Shown: positions 42,099 through 51,619 of the stretch, in pieces
How positions within the stretch are numbered: position 1 is the first letter of the stretch
Layout: the number at the start of each line of letters is the position of its first letter
Source: Enorma phocaeensis
GTDB taxonomy: Bacteria; Actinomycetota; Coriobacteriia; Coriobacteriales; Coriobacteriaceae
Length of the DNA stretch: 64,000 nt
Assembly: GCF_900186505.1 (NCBI RefSeq)
Contig: NZ_LT891970.1
Location: forward strand, 914,451 to 978,450
Direction: 5' to 3'
Notes under the pieces: generated by a model
The model's database searches: none
Told to the model about the DNA's origin: nothing
Seen by the model: only the letters and a program-made list of their open reading frames with translations
Made by a program: the position numbers and the translations under genes

Positions 42099-44342
42099 TT
42101 ACTTTATCTGCGTCGTCCCGGGAGCGAGGTTCGGGTCGGTTTCGTTTGCGGCTCCCTGCAAGGTCCTGGTATAGACGCTGTCTCCATGGTCGAAGAGCTT
42201 CAGAAACTGCATCATGGCCAGGTCCTGACGAGCTTTGAGCGCAGTGGCGTAGACCTCGGGCGCCGCGGTGGGGTCGTCCGTGGCCGATTCGGTAAGATGC
42301 CATGTTCCGCCGGCATCCTGGAATCCAACGGAATTGATTGCTGGCATGTCGACGCGCAGGGCCATCTGAGCCTTTTGGTAGTCGGTCATCGGCGCGCCGA
42401 TGAGCTCCATGAGGGTTGCACCGAGGTAGTTCGAGGAAAGGTCGACTTCATCGCTCTCCTGCGCGCGGCCTGCCACATCGTAGTTCGCCCAGATGACGTA
42501 TTCGGTCTGGTACAAGCGCTCGCTATGGGTCGCGGCGTCCTCGTTGGTGAACCACTCATCGTTGTAATCGGACGGGAAGAACGGCTGATGGTCGCCAAAG
42601 AAGACGACCACGACGGGCCGATCCAGATCCTCAAGCTCATTGAGGAACTCGCCAAGCGCGCGATCCGACTCTTCGATGAGCGCGAGATACTCGTTAACCT
42701 CGGCGTCGTACGTGCCATCGATGAGGTAGTTCGTGCGCATGCTCATGGGGAGGAGCCCCGTGGTATAGCCAGAATGGTTCTGCATCGTGACGTCGAAGAT
42801 GAACTGCGGGTCATCGCCCGAGTTGAGCAACTCTAGGATCTTGTCGTAGGTCGCCTCGTCGGTCACCATGCCACGCAGCGTGTCAGCACCTTCGAAATCC
42901 TCGATGGAAAGGAAGTTGTCGAAGCCAAAGTCGGCATAGACGTTCTCGCGGTTCCAGTTGGTGGCATGGTTGGGATGCATGGCGGTGGTGGCATAGCCCA
43001 GGTCGCTGAACTGCTTGGCGAGGTTTTCGGCATGCGTGAGGTTGTAAATGGTGTACGGGTACACGCCGTTGCCGAGGTAGGCCATGGAGTTGCCGGTGAG
43101 CACCTCGAACTCGGTGTTGCACGTGCCACCTCCATAGGCGCTTACGTACAGTTGCCCGGTCTGGAGCGCATCGGAGATCGACTGGAAGTTCTCGGGTCCT
43201 TCATATCCGGCATGCAGATTCTGGTAGATGGACAGGTCGGAGAACGTCTCGTTCATCACCACGATTACCGAGGGATTTTCACCTTCGAACTGATCGACCG
43301 CCTGGGCACGCTCCTCGGAGGCGCCGGCTCCCTCGTCAAAGGAGGCGGCGTACTCCTCGACGAGCTCCTCAGCGTCATCCTTGGTGTAGCCTTCGGGCTT
43401 ACGGGGCTGGATGGTCTGGGCGCTGGAGATGAAGCTCGGCAGGAAGCCCTGGCGATAGTAGCTTTCAAGCGGCCGCCAGGTGTAAACCTGGATGCGCAGG
43501 ACGTTGTAATAGTCGATGACCGTGACGTGGCAGACGATGAAGGCGAGGCAGAGCGCACCCACAACGAGGTTTATCAGGCGCGACTTGCGCGTGCGTTGAG
43601 AGGGCTCGGGAGCAAGCACCACCGCGTAGGCGAGGGTGAGCCACGAGAGGGCGAGGAACATCATGCCATAGAGGCAGTAGCAACTGAGCGTGAAGGTGTA
43701 GCCGCCGCCCACCGCCGCCGCCGTGGCGATGGCGGTAAGGTCACCGGGTTGGATGGGCTGCGACTTGAAGAGGACCACGAAGTACTCGGCGATGCCGATC
43801 GCGAAGAACGCGAAGCTGAGGAGCGCTGCAAGGCCAGCGCGGCGCTGCGCGAGGTAGAACATGCCTGCGACGGCGGACGCCACAAGCACGACTTCGAGCA
43901 GAAGGCACAGTGGATACATCCACAGAAGGTTATGGTTGCTGGGGATCTCGAGCGCGAGCGTGGCGAAGATGCCGGTGAGCACCGTGGCGAGCGCGCACGC
44001 TACCTGCGGATGGGGCCATAAGCCATCGGGACCGGCGATGGCGCGAACCCGTGCGTAGAGCCGCGGGCGCGCGCATGAAAGAAAAGCCGCCCCGGTGATC
44101 ACGGCGTTTACGATGAGCGCGGATACGATATCGTCTTGAACGAGACCAAGGGCGCTCCAGACGCCGAGGAATACCTGCAGGGCGACCATGAGGACAACCC
44201 AGACCATGCTGCTACGCTTGAGCGGCAGGACGCTACCTCCGGAATCATGGGCGTCGCTGCCCAGGGATCGGCGCCTGCACTCCATGATGCAGAGAACGAT
44301 GCTTGCTGCGGCGGCAATGAAGGATATGACTGAAACGAGCAT
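42099..44342 (-). CDS. LTA synthase-like phosphoglycerol transferase (sulfatase fold)
   Basis: This 747-residue membrane enzyme has several N-terminal transmembrane helices (to about residue 290) and an extracellular alkaline-phosphatase/sulfatase-fold domain. VIVVMNETFSDLSI carries a metal-binding Glu, YGGGTCNTEFEVLTGNS probably holds the catalytic Thr, and VVFFGDHQPF and MHPNHATNWNRENVY are family metal motifs. It probably transfers glycerol phosphate from phosphatidylglycerol to a lipoteichoic or lipoglycan chain outside the cell. GAGGAG precedes ATG 44342. The exact polymer is not readable. Confidence 0.88.
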   Translation of the reverse strand: MLVSVISFIAAAASIVLCIMECRRRSLGSDAHDSGGSVLPLKRSSMVWVVLMVALQVFLGVWSALGLVQDDIVSALIVNAVITGAAFLSCARPRLYARVRAIAGPDGLWPHPQVACALATVLTGIFATLALEIPSNHNLLWMYPLCLLLEVVLVASAVAGMFYLAQRRAGLAALLSFAFFAIGIAEYFVVLFKSQPIQPGDLTAIATAAAVGGGYTFTLSCYCLYGMMFLALSWLTLAYAVVLAPEPSQRTRKSRLINLVVGALCLAFIVCHVTVIDYYNVLRIQVYTWRPLESYYRQGFLPSFISSAQTIQPRKPEGYTKDDAEELVEEYAASFDEGAGASEERAQAVDQFEGENPSVIVVMNETFSDLSIYQNLHAGYEGPENFQSISDALQTGQLYVSAYGGGTCNTEFEVLTGNSMAYLGNGVYPYTIYNLTHAENLAKQFSDLGYATTAMHPNHATNWNRENVYADFGFDNFLSIEDFEGADTLRGMVTDEATYDKILELLNSGDDPQFIFDVTMQNHSGYTTGLLPMSMRTNYLIDGTYDAEVNEYLALIEESDRALGEFLNELEDLDRPVVVVFFGDHQPFFPSDYNDEWFTNEDAATHSERLYQTEYVIWANYDVAGRAQESDEVDLSSNYLGATLMELIGAPMTDYQKAQMALRVDMPAINSVGFQDAGGTWHLTESATDDPTAAPEVYATALKARQDLAMMQFLKLFDHGDSVYTRTLQGAANETDPNLAPGTTQIK

Positions 44343-44536
44343 GATGGCTCCTCAAAATCCGCGGGCGGAAGAGCTTGCAGAACCCTGACGGAAAGTTCAT
44401 GTACGACTGACGAACACACGAAAACATATGGTACCCCGTGATTGTCGAGATTCTATCGAGTAAGGTTTGGTACCTGCTTGGAATCCCAGTTTCTGCATAT
44501 GGACTTGCCGCGCTGGCAAGGATGCCGGCACGCATG

Positions 44537-44566
44537 AAAAAAGCCCGCCCTCAGGCGAGGGCGGGC
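44537..44566 (-). terminator. Intrinsic terminator after kup
   Basis: On the minus strand a perfect 10-bp stem (GCCCGCCCTC/GAGGGCGGGC) with a four-base loop leads into six T. It lies about 100 bases beyond the kup stop. Confidence 0.88.
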
Positions 44567-44664
44567 ATGGTATGCGCTGTGGTATAGCACGGCACGCGCA
44601 AGGCTAGGCGACGGCCGGCACTCGAACTGCGATTGCCGGTCGTTCGCGAGCCCTATCGCATGCG

Positions 44665-46854
44665 TTACGGGCGCTCGTCGGGCGCGATGCGCACCATCTT
44701 GTTCACACTCTTGAATTTGGTGAACAAGGGCACGTACTCCACGAACACGCTCGAGTTCTCGAGCCCGTACCACTGCGCGGGCGAGCCGGCGAAGCTGCGG
44801 ATGGCGTACTTGAGGCTGATGGCGGTGCGTTCACGGCTATGCACGTCCGATTCGGGCGCAAGGGTTTTGCGCAGCATGCAGAACTGGAACGAACCGATGG
44901 GACCCGGGTGCTTGTAGACCGAGTAGTCGTGCGCCTGCGGAGGGAGCTCGCCGGAGGCGGAGAGGTCCTGCACGATCTGGCGCAAGTAGGCGTTCACGCG
45001 CTGATCGACCTTGTAGCCAAGGAAGAGATGCACGCGGAAGACGTAGTCGGTGCCAAAATCCTCAACCGAATATGCAAAGGTGTAAGGATCCTCCATGACC
45101 TCGACGTTGATGAACCACCATGCCTTTGCGCGCTTGGGGTGCTTGTCGAGGATCGAGTAGAGGATGTCGCGATCGAGGTAGTCGGTATTGGTCCCGTTTG
45201 TGAGGTAGACCAGGTTGTCGCAAACGAGGTCGTAGGTGGTGTCGTTACGCAGCCGATCGAGTTGGTCGAGGTAGCTGCGCAGCGGGAGCAGGGTGGCCTG
45301 GCGGCGCTCGACCGAGGTGCCTGCGTACCAGCACAGCATGATGGCCATGATGAGCGCGGCGAGCAGGATGGTGAAATAGCCGCCGTGGAAGAACTTGGTG
45401 AGCGAGGAACCAAAGAAGAAGCCTTCGAGCGCGACGAAGAACAACAGGAAGATCCACGGGAAGAAGTTGAGCTTGCGCACGCGATGCAGGTAGAAGAACA
45501 ACAGCACCGTTGTGCAGAGCATGGTGATGGTGATGGCCAGTCCGTAAGCCGCTTCCATGTGCGCGGATGACTGGAACAGCAGCACGACGACGATGCAGCC
45601 GGCCCACATGACCTTGTTGACCAGCGGAATGTAGAGCTGGCCCTTGGTTTCGGCAGGGTAGAACACCTGCAGGCGCGGCATAAGGTCGAGACGGCTCGCC
45701 TCGGACACGAGCGAGAACGCGCCGGTGATGAGCGCCTGCGAGGCGATGATGGCCGCCAGCGTCGAGAGGATCACGCCGAAGGGGCGCATCATGTCGGGGA
45801 GCATCTGGAAGAAGGGGTTGAGATCAGCGATGCCGACAAGCTCGGTGTTTCCCGCGTTGGAGAGCAGCCAAGCACCCTGTCCGAGGTAGCTCAGGACGAG
45901 GCACACCTTAACGAACGGCCACGTAGCGTAGATGTTGCCGCGGCCGACATGGCCCATATCGGAGTAGAGCGCCTCGGCACCGGTGGTGGCAAGGAAGCAG
46001 CTACCCAAAATCATGATGCCGGCGTGGTTGTTCGGCGAGAACAGGAACTGTATGCCGTACAGGGGATTGATGGCGAGCAGTACCTGCGGTGCGGCGAACA
46101 GCGAGACGAGGCCGACACCGCCCAGGAACAGGAACCAGAAGGTCATAACCGGGCCGAAGGCGCGCCCGATCTTGGAGGTGCCCGCACGTTGGACGGCAAA
46201 AAGGGCGCAGACGATGATGAGGGTGATGACCACGACGTTCATCTGGTTTTCGCCGATGAGCGCGTGCATCTCGGGAATGGTGCGCAGACCCTCGACGGCG
46301 GTGGTGATGGTCACCGCGGGCGTGAGAACGCCGTCGGCGAGCAGCGCGGAGCCGCCGAGCATGGCGGGGATGATGAGCCACTTGCCAAAGCGGCGAACGA
46401 TCGAATAGAGCGCGAAGATGCCGCCTTCGCCGTGGTTGTCTGCTTTGAGTGAGATGAGCACGTACTTGATGGTGGTGAGCAGCGTCACCGTCCAGATGAC
46501 GAGCGAGAGCGCGCCGAGTACGAACTCCTCGGTAACGCTCATGATGCCGCCGTTACCCGCCAGCAGCGCCTTGGTAACGTACATGGGCGAGGTGCCGATA
46601 TCACCATACACCACGCCGATGGTCACGAGCATCGCCGCGAGGCTCACCGGAATGGAGTGCGCGTCGGGGTGCGCAGCCCCCTTGATGGTCTTAAGGGGAC
46701 GGACGGGTGAGGAATCATTGGACGTTCCGCGGCCCTTTCGCGCCTTGCGATTCTTGCGCAGCAGGGACTCGCGAGGTTGCGTTGGCGCAGCCACGCCGTC
46801 GGTATCCTGCGGCTCGTCTAGTTCAGACGGGCTTTTCGCATCCTGATCTGTCAT
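44665..46854 (-). CDS. kup: Potassium uptake protein Kup
   Basis: This 729-residue K+ transporter has about 12 transmembrane helices and a cytoplasmic C-terminal domain of about 200 residues. GVVYGDIGTSPMYV, DNHGEGGIFALYSIV and GSALLADGVLTPAVTITTAVEGL are Kup/HAK signatures. A 50-residue charged N-terminus precedes the first helix. Two ATGs are possible; AAGGAG lies 10 bases before ATG 46854 but almost touches ATG 46863, so 46854 is chosen. Confidence 0.94.
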   Translation of the reverse strand: MTDQDAKSPSELDEPQDTDGVAAPTQPRESLLRKNRKARKGRGTSNDSSPVRPLKTIKGAAHPDAHSIPVSLAAMLVTIGVVYGDIGTSPMYVTKALLAGNGGIMSVTEEFVLGALSLVIWTVTLLTTIKYVLISLKADNHGEGGIFALYSIVRRFGKWLIIPAMLGGSALLADGVLTPAVTITTAVEGLRTIPEMHALIGENQMNVVVITLIIVCALFAVQRAGTSKIGRAFGPVMTFWFLFLGGVGLVSLFAAPQVLLAINPLYGIQFLFSPNNHAGIMILGSCFLATTGAEALYSDMGHVGRGNIYATWPFVKVCLVLSYLGQGAWLLSNAGNTELVGIADLNPFFQMLPDMMRPFGVILSTLAAIIASQALITGAFSLVSEASRLDLMPRLQVFYPAETKGQLYIPLVNKVMWAGCIVVVLLFQSSAHMEAAYGLAITITMLCTTVLLFFYLHRVRKLNFFPWIFLLFFVALEGFFFGSSLTKFFHGGYFTILLAALIMAIMLCWYAGTSVERRQATLLPLRSYLDQLDRLRNDTTYDLVCDNLVYLTNGTNTDYLDRDILYSILDKHPKRAKAWWFINVEVMEDPYTFAYSVEDFGTDYVFRVHLFLGYKVDQRVNAYLRQIVQDLSASGELPPQAHDYSVYKHPGPIGSFQFCMLRKTLAPESDVHSRERTAISLKYAIRSFAGSPAQWYGLENSSVFVEYVPLFTKFKSVNKMVRIAPDERP

Positions 46855-46863
46855 TGTCGACAT

Positions 46864-47182
46864 TCTCCTTGGGCATCACGTGAGTGCTATCCGCCGAGGC
46901 TCTGAACAGCCAGAACGGCAGCTAGCAGGCAGGAGGAACCCACCATGGCACGTCATTATAGCGGTTGCCCATATAAGTTGCATCAGCTCCATGCGCCGTT
47001 GAAGAGGGCTCGCTGCCACCTTGACGAGCGCTTGCATCGGCTGCATCGCTACTTGCCTAGCGCGCTCTTCGATAATCGGCTGGGTTGATTGGCAACCTGC
47101 GTTCAGATGCTGCTCTGTGGTAAGCTCAAAGCTGGAGCCGATTTGATAAAGCTCCTGCTTGCAACGGGTGAAAGGGATGAGC
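46864..47182. other. kup-aldolase divergent intergenic region
   Basis: No gene is convincing here. TATAAT on the minus strand at 46955-46960 is a good -10 for kup, leaving a leader of about 95 bases. I looked for a c-di-AMP riboswitch in that leader, as known for some potassium genes, and saw none. Confidence 0.5.
46955..46960 (-). promoter_or_regulatory. -10 element for kup
   Basis: Read on the minus strand it is a perfect TATAAT in ACCGCTATAATGACG. The -35 region 17 bases upstream (ATGCAA) is weak. Confidence 0.5.
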
Positions 47183-47866
47183 ATGAAGTTCTTCATCGAC
47201 ACCGCGAACCTGGATGAGATCGCCGAGGCGAAGAGCTGGGGATGCCTTGCCGGCGTTACGACGAATCCGAGCCTCTATGCAAAGACCGGTGGCAAGCTCG
47301 CCGACTTCGAGGGGCACATGAGCAAGATCGCCGAGCTGTGCGCGGGACTTCCCGTCTCCGCTGAGGCCACGTCCGAAGATGCGGAGGCGATGGTCGCAGA
47401 GGGACGCCGCCTTGCCGCGCTCGCCCCCAACATCGTTGTGAAGCTCCCCATCTGCGAGGCGGGTCTCGCTGCGACGCGGACTCTCGCCGACGAAGGGGTG
47501 CGTGTCAACATGACGCTCGTCTTCTCCGCTCCTCAAGCCCTGCTCGCCGCTAATGCCGGAGCTCGCTACATCTCGCCGTTCGTCGGTCGTTTCGACGATC
47601 TGGGCGAGGATGGCGTGAGCCAGCTCGCTGATGTGATCGCCTGCATCGGTAACTATGATTGGTCGGGCAAGAACGTCGACGACACGGTCGAGATCATCGC
47701 GGCTTCCATTCGCACGCCGCACCATGTCACGCAGGCGGCGCTGCTTGGTGCAGACATCGCCACCGTGCCGTTCGCCGCACTCAAGAAGTGCGTGCACCAT
47801 CCGCTCACAGACCGTGGGCTGGAAGGGTTCAAGGCGGATTGGAACAAGGTCATCGCCGGCGCGTAA
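47183..47866 (+). CDS. Transaldolase-like fructose-6-phosphate aldolase family protein
   Basis: This 227-residue TIM-barrel enzyme belongs to the small transaldolase (TalC/MipB/FSA) subfamily. It starts MKFFIDTANLDEIAEAKSWG and has GVTTNPSL, the Schiff-base Lys in VVKLPI, and RYISPFVGRFDDLG. True transaldolase and F6P aldolase cannot be told apart reliably by eye, though the length suits both. AAAGGG precedes ATG 47183; the two upstream in-frame starts are less well placed. Confidence 0.88.
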   Translation: MKFFIDTANLDEIAEAKSWGCLAGVTTNPSLYAKTGGKLADFEGHMSKIAELCAGLPVSAEATSEDAEAMVAEGRRLAALAPNIVVKLPICEAGLAATRTLADEGVRVNMTLVFSAPQALLAANAGARYISPFVGRFDDLGEDGVSQLADVIACIGNYDWSGKNVDDTVEIIAASIRTPHHVTQAALLGADIATVPFAALKKCVHHPLTDRGLEGFKADWNKVIAGA

Positions 47867-47974
47867 GCCGAGGCGGGCGAGAGCCTGGAGCCTGCAAAGT
47901 TCGGAGGCATCCGGGTGCTGTCCCAGGTCCGGGCGTCACGCGCTGCCGCGTTTTGCCTAGGATACGGCCAAAGG

Positions 47975-50233
47975 TCAGATGCGCTCTACCACATAGCAGC
48001 GATGGATTCGCTTGTTGCGGGCAAAGTCCTCGGGAATGGTGCGCTCCGTGATGTCGATGAGATTGACGCCGCGTCGGCGCAGCTCTTCGAGGTCCGGCTT
48101 GAATCGCCGCAGATTGCACGAGAAGATCGCCCGTCCTTGTGGCGTGAGCAGGTGGGCGAGAGCGCTCACCAATCCGACGTGATCACGTTGAACGTCGAAG
48201 GTGCGCCCACCCATCTTGGTCGAGTTGGAGAACGTCGGCGGGTCGCAGAAGATCAGATCCCAGCGCTCGGACCGCCGAAGCTGCCGCTCGATCCACGTGA
48301 GAACGTCAGCCCGAATAAAGCGATGCTTTTGGCCGGCGAACCCGTTCAGGCGCATGTTGTCACGCGCCCATTCGAGATAGGTGTTCGAGAGGTCCACCGT
48401 GGTGGTTTCTCTCGCGCCGCCATCCGCCGCGTAGCAGGTTGCCGTTCCTGTGTAGGCAAACAAGTTGAGGAAGGTCTTGGCATCGCGCGCATAGGTGCGC
48501 ACCAGGTCGCGGGTCACGCGGTGATCGAGGAAGATTCCGGTATCAAGGTAGTCATCGAAGTTAACGATGAAGGTGAGGCCGCCCTCGCAGATGCGCGGTA
48601 GGCCACGACGGTCGGTCCGGGCGTGCCCGCTTCCTTGTCCCGTAGCCTGGGCGTACTGCGACCCGCCGCGCGAACGCATGCGCGTTTTAGCGTGCACGTG
48701 GTCAAGCTCAACATCGAGCACGCGCGGTGCGATGGCCAGGATGTCGAGCATTCTGGCCTGGGACATCCCCGCCTCAACCGAGCGCGGAGCGGCGTATTCC
48801 GCCACGACAAGCCATCTTCCCGGTGTGCGCTCGCTGCCTATATAGAGGTCGATTGCCACAGCGTAGTCGGGGAGGTCGGCGTCGTATACACGGTAGCAGC
48901 TGACCCCCTCGCGGTCGGCCCAGCGCCGGCGTAGGCGCGCGACCTTGATGAGGCGGCGTGCGAACTGCTCCGATTCAGGCAGGAGGACCGGTACAGGTCG
49001 GCCGGATGCAACGTCGACTGAGGGCAGCTCGTGAGCATCATCGGATACTGGGACCTCGTCTAAAACCGTGAGGGTGATCTCGTCCGATCCCATGGGCAAG
49101 GTGTGGTTGCTTTGCACGGCTCGCCCAATGGCGAGCGCAGATGAGACATCTGCGCCAACCGTGATGACGCGCACCGCGACCCCTGCGTCGCGGCACGCGG
49201 CTTCCGCGAGCAACGCCTGGCCAATCGCCCGGGCAAGCCGAGCGGGTGCGTTGGCCGTAAGATCGCAAACGATGTGGGCCCGTGGCTCCAGGTTTCCGCG
49301 GCGCTCCTCCTCTGCCGCGAAGCGACGCACCGCCTTAGCGAGGGCGTCTTGGCGCGGGGATATCGTCTCCACGAAGCGTCGCGCACCGATCGAGTCGAGC
49401 ATTGCTTGGCGCTCTGGCGTCATGGCGGCGTCTTCACTCAACAGAAGTATGCGCCCCCGTGCCGGACGGTCGGCATCCCCCGCCTTGATCTGAGCCCATG
49501 CGGCTGCGTCATAGTTGAGAAGCTCTTGGAAGCCCCAGCGTGCGCGCTCCGAGCCCGGCTTGATTCCCGCGAGTTCGGACGCCGCTTCGAAAACGAGGGA
49601 ATCTGCGACATCGCCGGCGCAGATAAGCAGCGAGGCTGCGTTCGGCTCTCCTGCTCCTTGACAATGCCTGGTCCACTCACCTTCGGCTAGCACGAGTGCG
49701 GCGTAGTCGGATCGAAGACGGCGGGACGCATCATCCATTGCGTGGTGGTGGCGCTTGAACAGGGGCTCGCTGCACAAATCGATGCCAACCGATGCCCGAT
49801 CGCCGCGTACCGTCACCGCTACATGGACGTCTGCGTCCCGCATCATCGATTCTGGTTTTGCACCGGTTTCGTCGAGCATGCGATCGACCAGGCCATCCTT
49901 GGCGCATTGGGCTATGAACCGCGTGTTGCGTAGCGCATCATTGGAGCCCTGGGCGGAGACCAAGACAGTCGAGCTGCGTCTGAGCAGCTGCTCCCAGGCA
50001 ATCGCGTACATTCCGTCATAGAGGTCGTCCGCGGTTGCGCAATGGAAGCGAGCGACAACCGCGTTGATGCGGCTTGCAAGCCGAGATTCCAAGCATGGAC
50101 GGTATGCATCGGCGAGGTCGCCTTCAAAGGAGACGCGGCCTGCGAGCGGGCGCACGCGTCGGCATCCCAGCGCTTTGAGTTCGATGGCGAGCGCGCGCTC
50201 GAACCCACTGGGGCAGCTTGCGTAGAATTCCAT
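47975..50233 (-). CDS. rlmL: 23S rRNA methyltransferase RlmKL, RlmL half apparently inactive
   Basis: This 752-residue protein has the layout of the bifunctional enzyme: N-terminal THUMP domain (about 1-160), RlmL domain (about 160-400) and C-terminal RlmK domain (from about 480). The RlmK half is intact: FLNLFAYTGTATC near 590, then DPPTFSNS near 663, so m7G2069 formation is expected. In the RlmL half the order of homology is kept (RARWGFQELLNYDAAAW) but the active-site motifs are gone: the SAM loop DPxCGSG is replaced by LICAGDVADS near 204, and NPPYGERL by ANAPARLA near 327. The m2G2445 activity is therefore probably lost. It is convergent with the aldolase. Confidence 0.88.
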   Translation of the reverse strand: MEFYASCPSGFERALAIELKALGCRRVRPLAGRVSFEGDLADAYRPCLESRLASRINAVVARFHCATADDLYDGMYAIAWEQLLRRSSTVLVSAQGSNDALRNTRFIAQCAKDGLVDRMLDETGAKPESMMRDADVHVAVTVRGDRASVGIDLCSEPLFKRHHHAMDDASRRLRSDYAALVLAEGEWTRHCQGAGEPNAASLLICAGDVADSLVFEAASELAGIKPGSERARWGFQELLNYDAAAWAQIKAGDADRPARGRILLLSEDAAMTPERQAMLDSIGARRFVETISPRQDALAKAVRRFAAEEERRGNLEPRAHIVCDLTANAPARLARAIGQALLAEAACRDAGVAVRVITVGADVSSALAIGRAVQSNHTLPMGSDEITLTVLDEVPVSDDAHELPSVDVASGRPVPVLLPESEQFARRLIKVARLRRRWADREGVSCYRVYDADLPDYAVAIDLYIGSERTPGRWLVVAEYAAPRSVEAGMSQARMLDILAIAPRVLDVELDHVHAKTRMRSRGGSQYAQATGQGSGHARTDRRGLPRICEGGLTFIVNFDDYLDTGIFLDHRVTRDLVRTYARDAKTFLNLFAYTGTATCYAADGGARETTTVDLSNTYLEWARDNMRLNGFAGQKHRFIRADVLTWIERQLRRSERWDLIFCDPPTFSNSTKMGGRTFDVQRDHVGLVSALAHLLTPQGRAIFSCNLRRFKPDLEELRRRGVNLIDITERTIPEDFARNKRIHRCYVVERI

Positions 50234-50347
50234 GAAGGCACCTCTTCCTCGCGGTTCGCGTCGCGCGCACCATTATACGTGCGCCTGCGACCGCGGGAAA
50301 CGCCTGTGGACCATGGCATAATAATCAGCGTTCGAAAAGGAGGGTGG

Positions 50348-51214
50348 ATGTTGGGAGAGAGCATTCAGGCAGGGGAGCCTCTGGCGCACGGCGCGCTTGC
50401 GGATGGCGGGCCGGCATACCTGTTCTTTGATATCGACGGGACGCTTATCTGGCATGATCCCGATCTTGAAGTAAGTGAAACCGTTGCCAAAGCGCGGCCC
50501 AGCGATGCTGTCTATCAGGCATTCCGTACGCTTGCATTGCGAGGACACCGCACGTTCATCTGCACGGGTCGGCCGCTCTGCATGGTGTCGGATCCGCTTC
50601 TGGAACTCAATCCCACCGGCATCATCTGTTCGGGCGGCGCTTGTCTCTACCTTGATGAACGGATCGCCCGCGACGAGGCCATGCCACGTGAGCTGCTCAT
50701 CCGCTCGGTCGAGCTGATTTCCTCGTGCAACGCCGACGTCATGTTCGAAGGCACGCACAACAGCGTGATGCTTGCAGCCCGTGACAGCGTTGCCGATCCG
50801 ATATACCCCGCACCGCGCGCTGTCGATGCTGCTGGTATGGAGCGGGTGACCGATATGAGGTTCAACAAGATCTGCATTCCCCAACCGGAGCTTGAAAAGC
50901 TCGGTCCGGTGCGAGATGAGCTGGATGCATGCTTCGATCTGTTCGATCTAGGTGGCGGGGCGTTTGAGATGACTCAGCGCGGCGTGGACAAAGGCTACGG
51001 CGTGCGGGGAGTTCTCGACCACTACGGCGCAGGCGCGGAGAACGCTTTCGCTTTTGGTGATTCCGGCAACGACCTGCCGATGTCATCTGCAGTCGATACG
51101 TTCGTCGCGATGGGCAACGCACTCGAGCCCGTAAAGGAAGTGGCTTCGTTTGTAACCGACAGCGTCCAAAACGACGGTGTCGTCCGCGCTTTGCTCCGAC
51201 TTGGATTGATCTAA
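50348..51214 (+). CDS. HAD-superfamily (Cof-type) phosphatase
   Basis: This 288-residue hydrolase has FFDIDGTL near residue 27 (nucleophile Asp and acid/base Asp), FICTGRP as motif II, and FGDSGNDLPMSSAVDTFVAMGNA as the Cof-type motifs III and IV, with a C2 cap between. It probably dephosphorylates sugar phosphates or cofactors. AGGAGGG ahead of ATG 50348 fixes the start; the longer open frame runs opposite rlmKL. It is divergent from rlmKL across about 110 bases. Confidence 0.9.
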   Translation: MLGESIQAGEPLAHGALADGGPAYLFFDIDGTLIWHDPDLEVSETVAKARPSDAVYQAFRTLALRGHRTFICTGRPLCMVSDPLLELNPTGIICSGGACLYLDERIARDEAMPRELLIRSVELISSCNADVMFEGTHNSVMLAARDSVADPIYPAPRAVDAAGMERVTDMRFNKICIPQPELEKLGPVRDELDACFDLFDLGGGAFEMTQRGVDKGYGVRGVLDHYGAGAENAFAFGDSGNDLPMSSAVDTFVAMGNALEPVKEVASFVTDSVQNDGVVRALLRLGLI

Positions 51215-51299
51215 AGCTTAACTTCGTGTAGCGAGCCAACCTACGGTCTCTTAGGAATCGTTGGCGTTTCTCTTTGGGTTGATTCGAGCTTTAGGCAAT

Positions 51300-51320
51300 C
51301 CTCTGTGCGCTATTGGCACG
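51300..51320 (+). repeat. 21-bp repeat, copy 1
   Basis: CCTCTGTGCGCT then ATTG then GCACG. It pairs as an inverted repeat with copy 2. Confidence 0.75.
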
Positions 51321-51346
51321 TTTACGGACGGCAAAGGACGTTGAAG

Positions 51347-51367
51347 CGTGCACGAAGCGCACAGAGG
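51347..51367 (-). repeat. 21-bp repeat, copy 2 (inverted)
   Basis: Read on the minus strand: CCTCTGTGCGCT then TCGT then GCACG. It shares 17 fixed positions with copy 1; only the central four bases vary. Confidence 0.75.
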
Positions 51368-51619
51368 TTGCGGTTGTTCCGATGAGCCTGCTGCATCTGA
51401 TCGATATCGAAACGCATCGGCGGGTCGCCGCCGCTCAATGCGTGGGAGTTGCCGCTTGCCGATTGACTCGTTGCATGCGTGTCTCGCGAGCTGGGTCGTT
51501 GGTCTTTTGAAAGAAGCTGGTTGGAGACCTGTTAACACATCATTTGCTAAGGTCGCAGCCATCGTTGCCGGTGTTTACGGGATGTTGCTTCGGCATGGTG
51601 CGCAAGGGCGGGTGATGTC

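Larger units (their letters stand above)
51215..51619. other. Gap between HAD gene and AbiEi-like gene, with inverted 21-bp repeats
   Basis: No protein-like reading frame is seen. Two inverted copies of the 21-bp repeat lie at 51300-51320 and 51347-51367, spaced by 26 bases. The remaining 250 bases before GTG 51620 show no clear promoter. Confidence 0.5.

Noticed and set aside
46861..46960. c-di-AMP riboswitch before kup
   Set aside because: The leader is only about 95 bases and I see none of the conserved blocks of that riboswitch.
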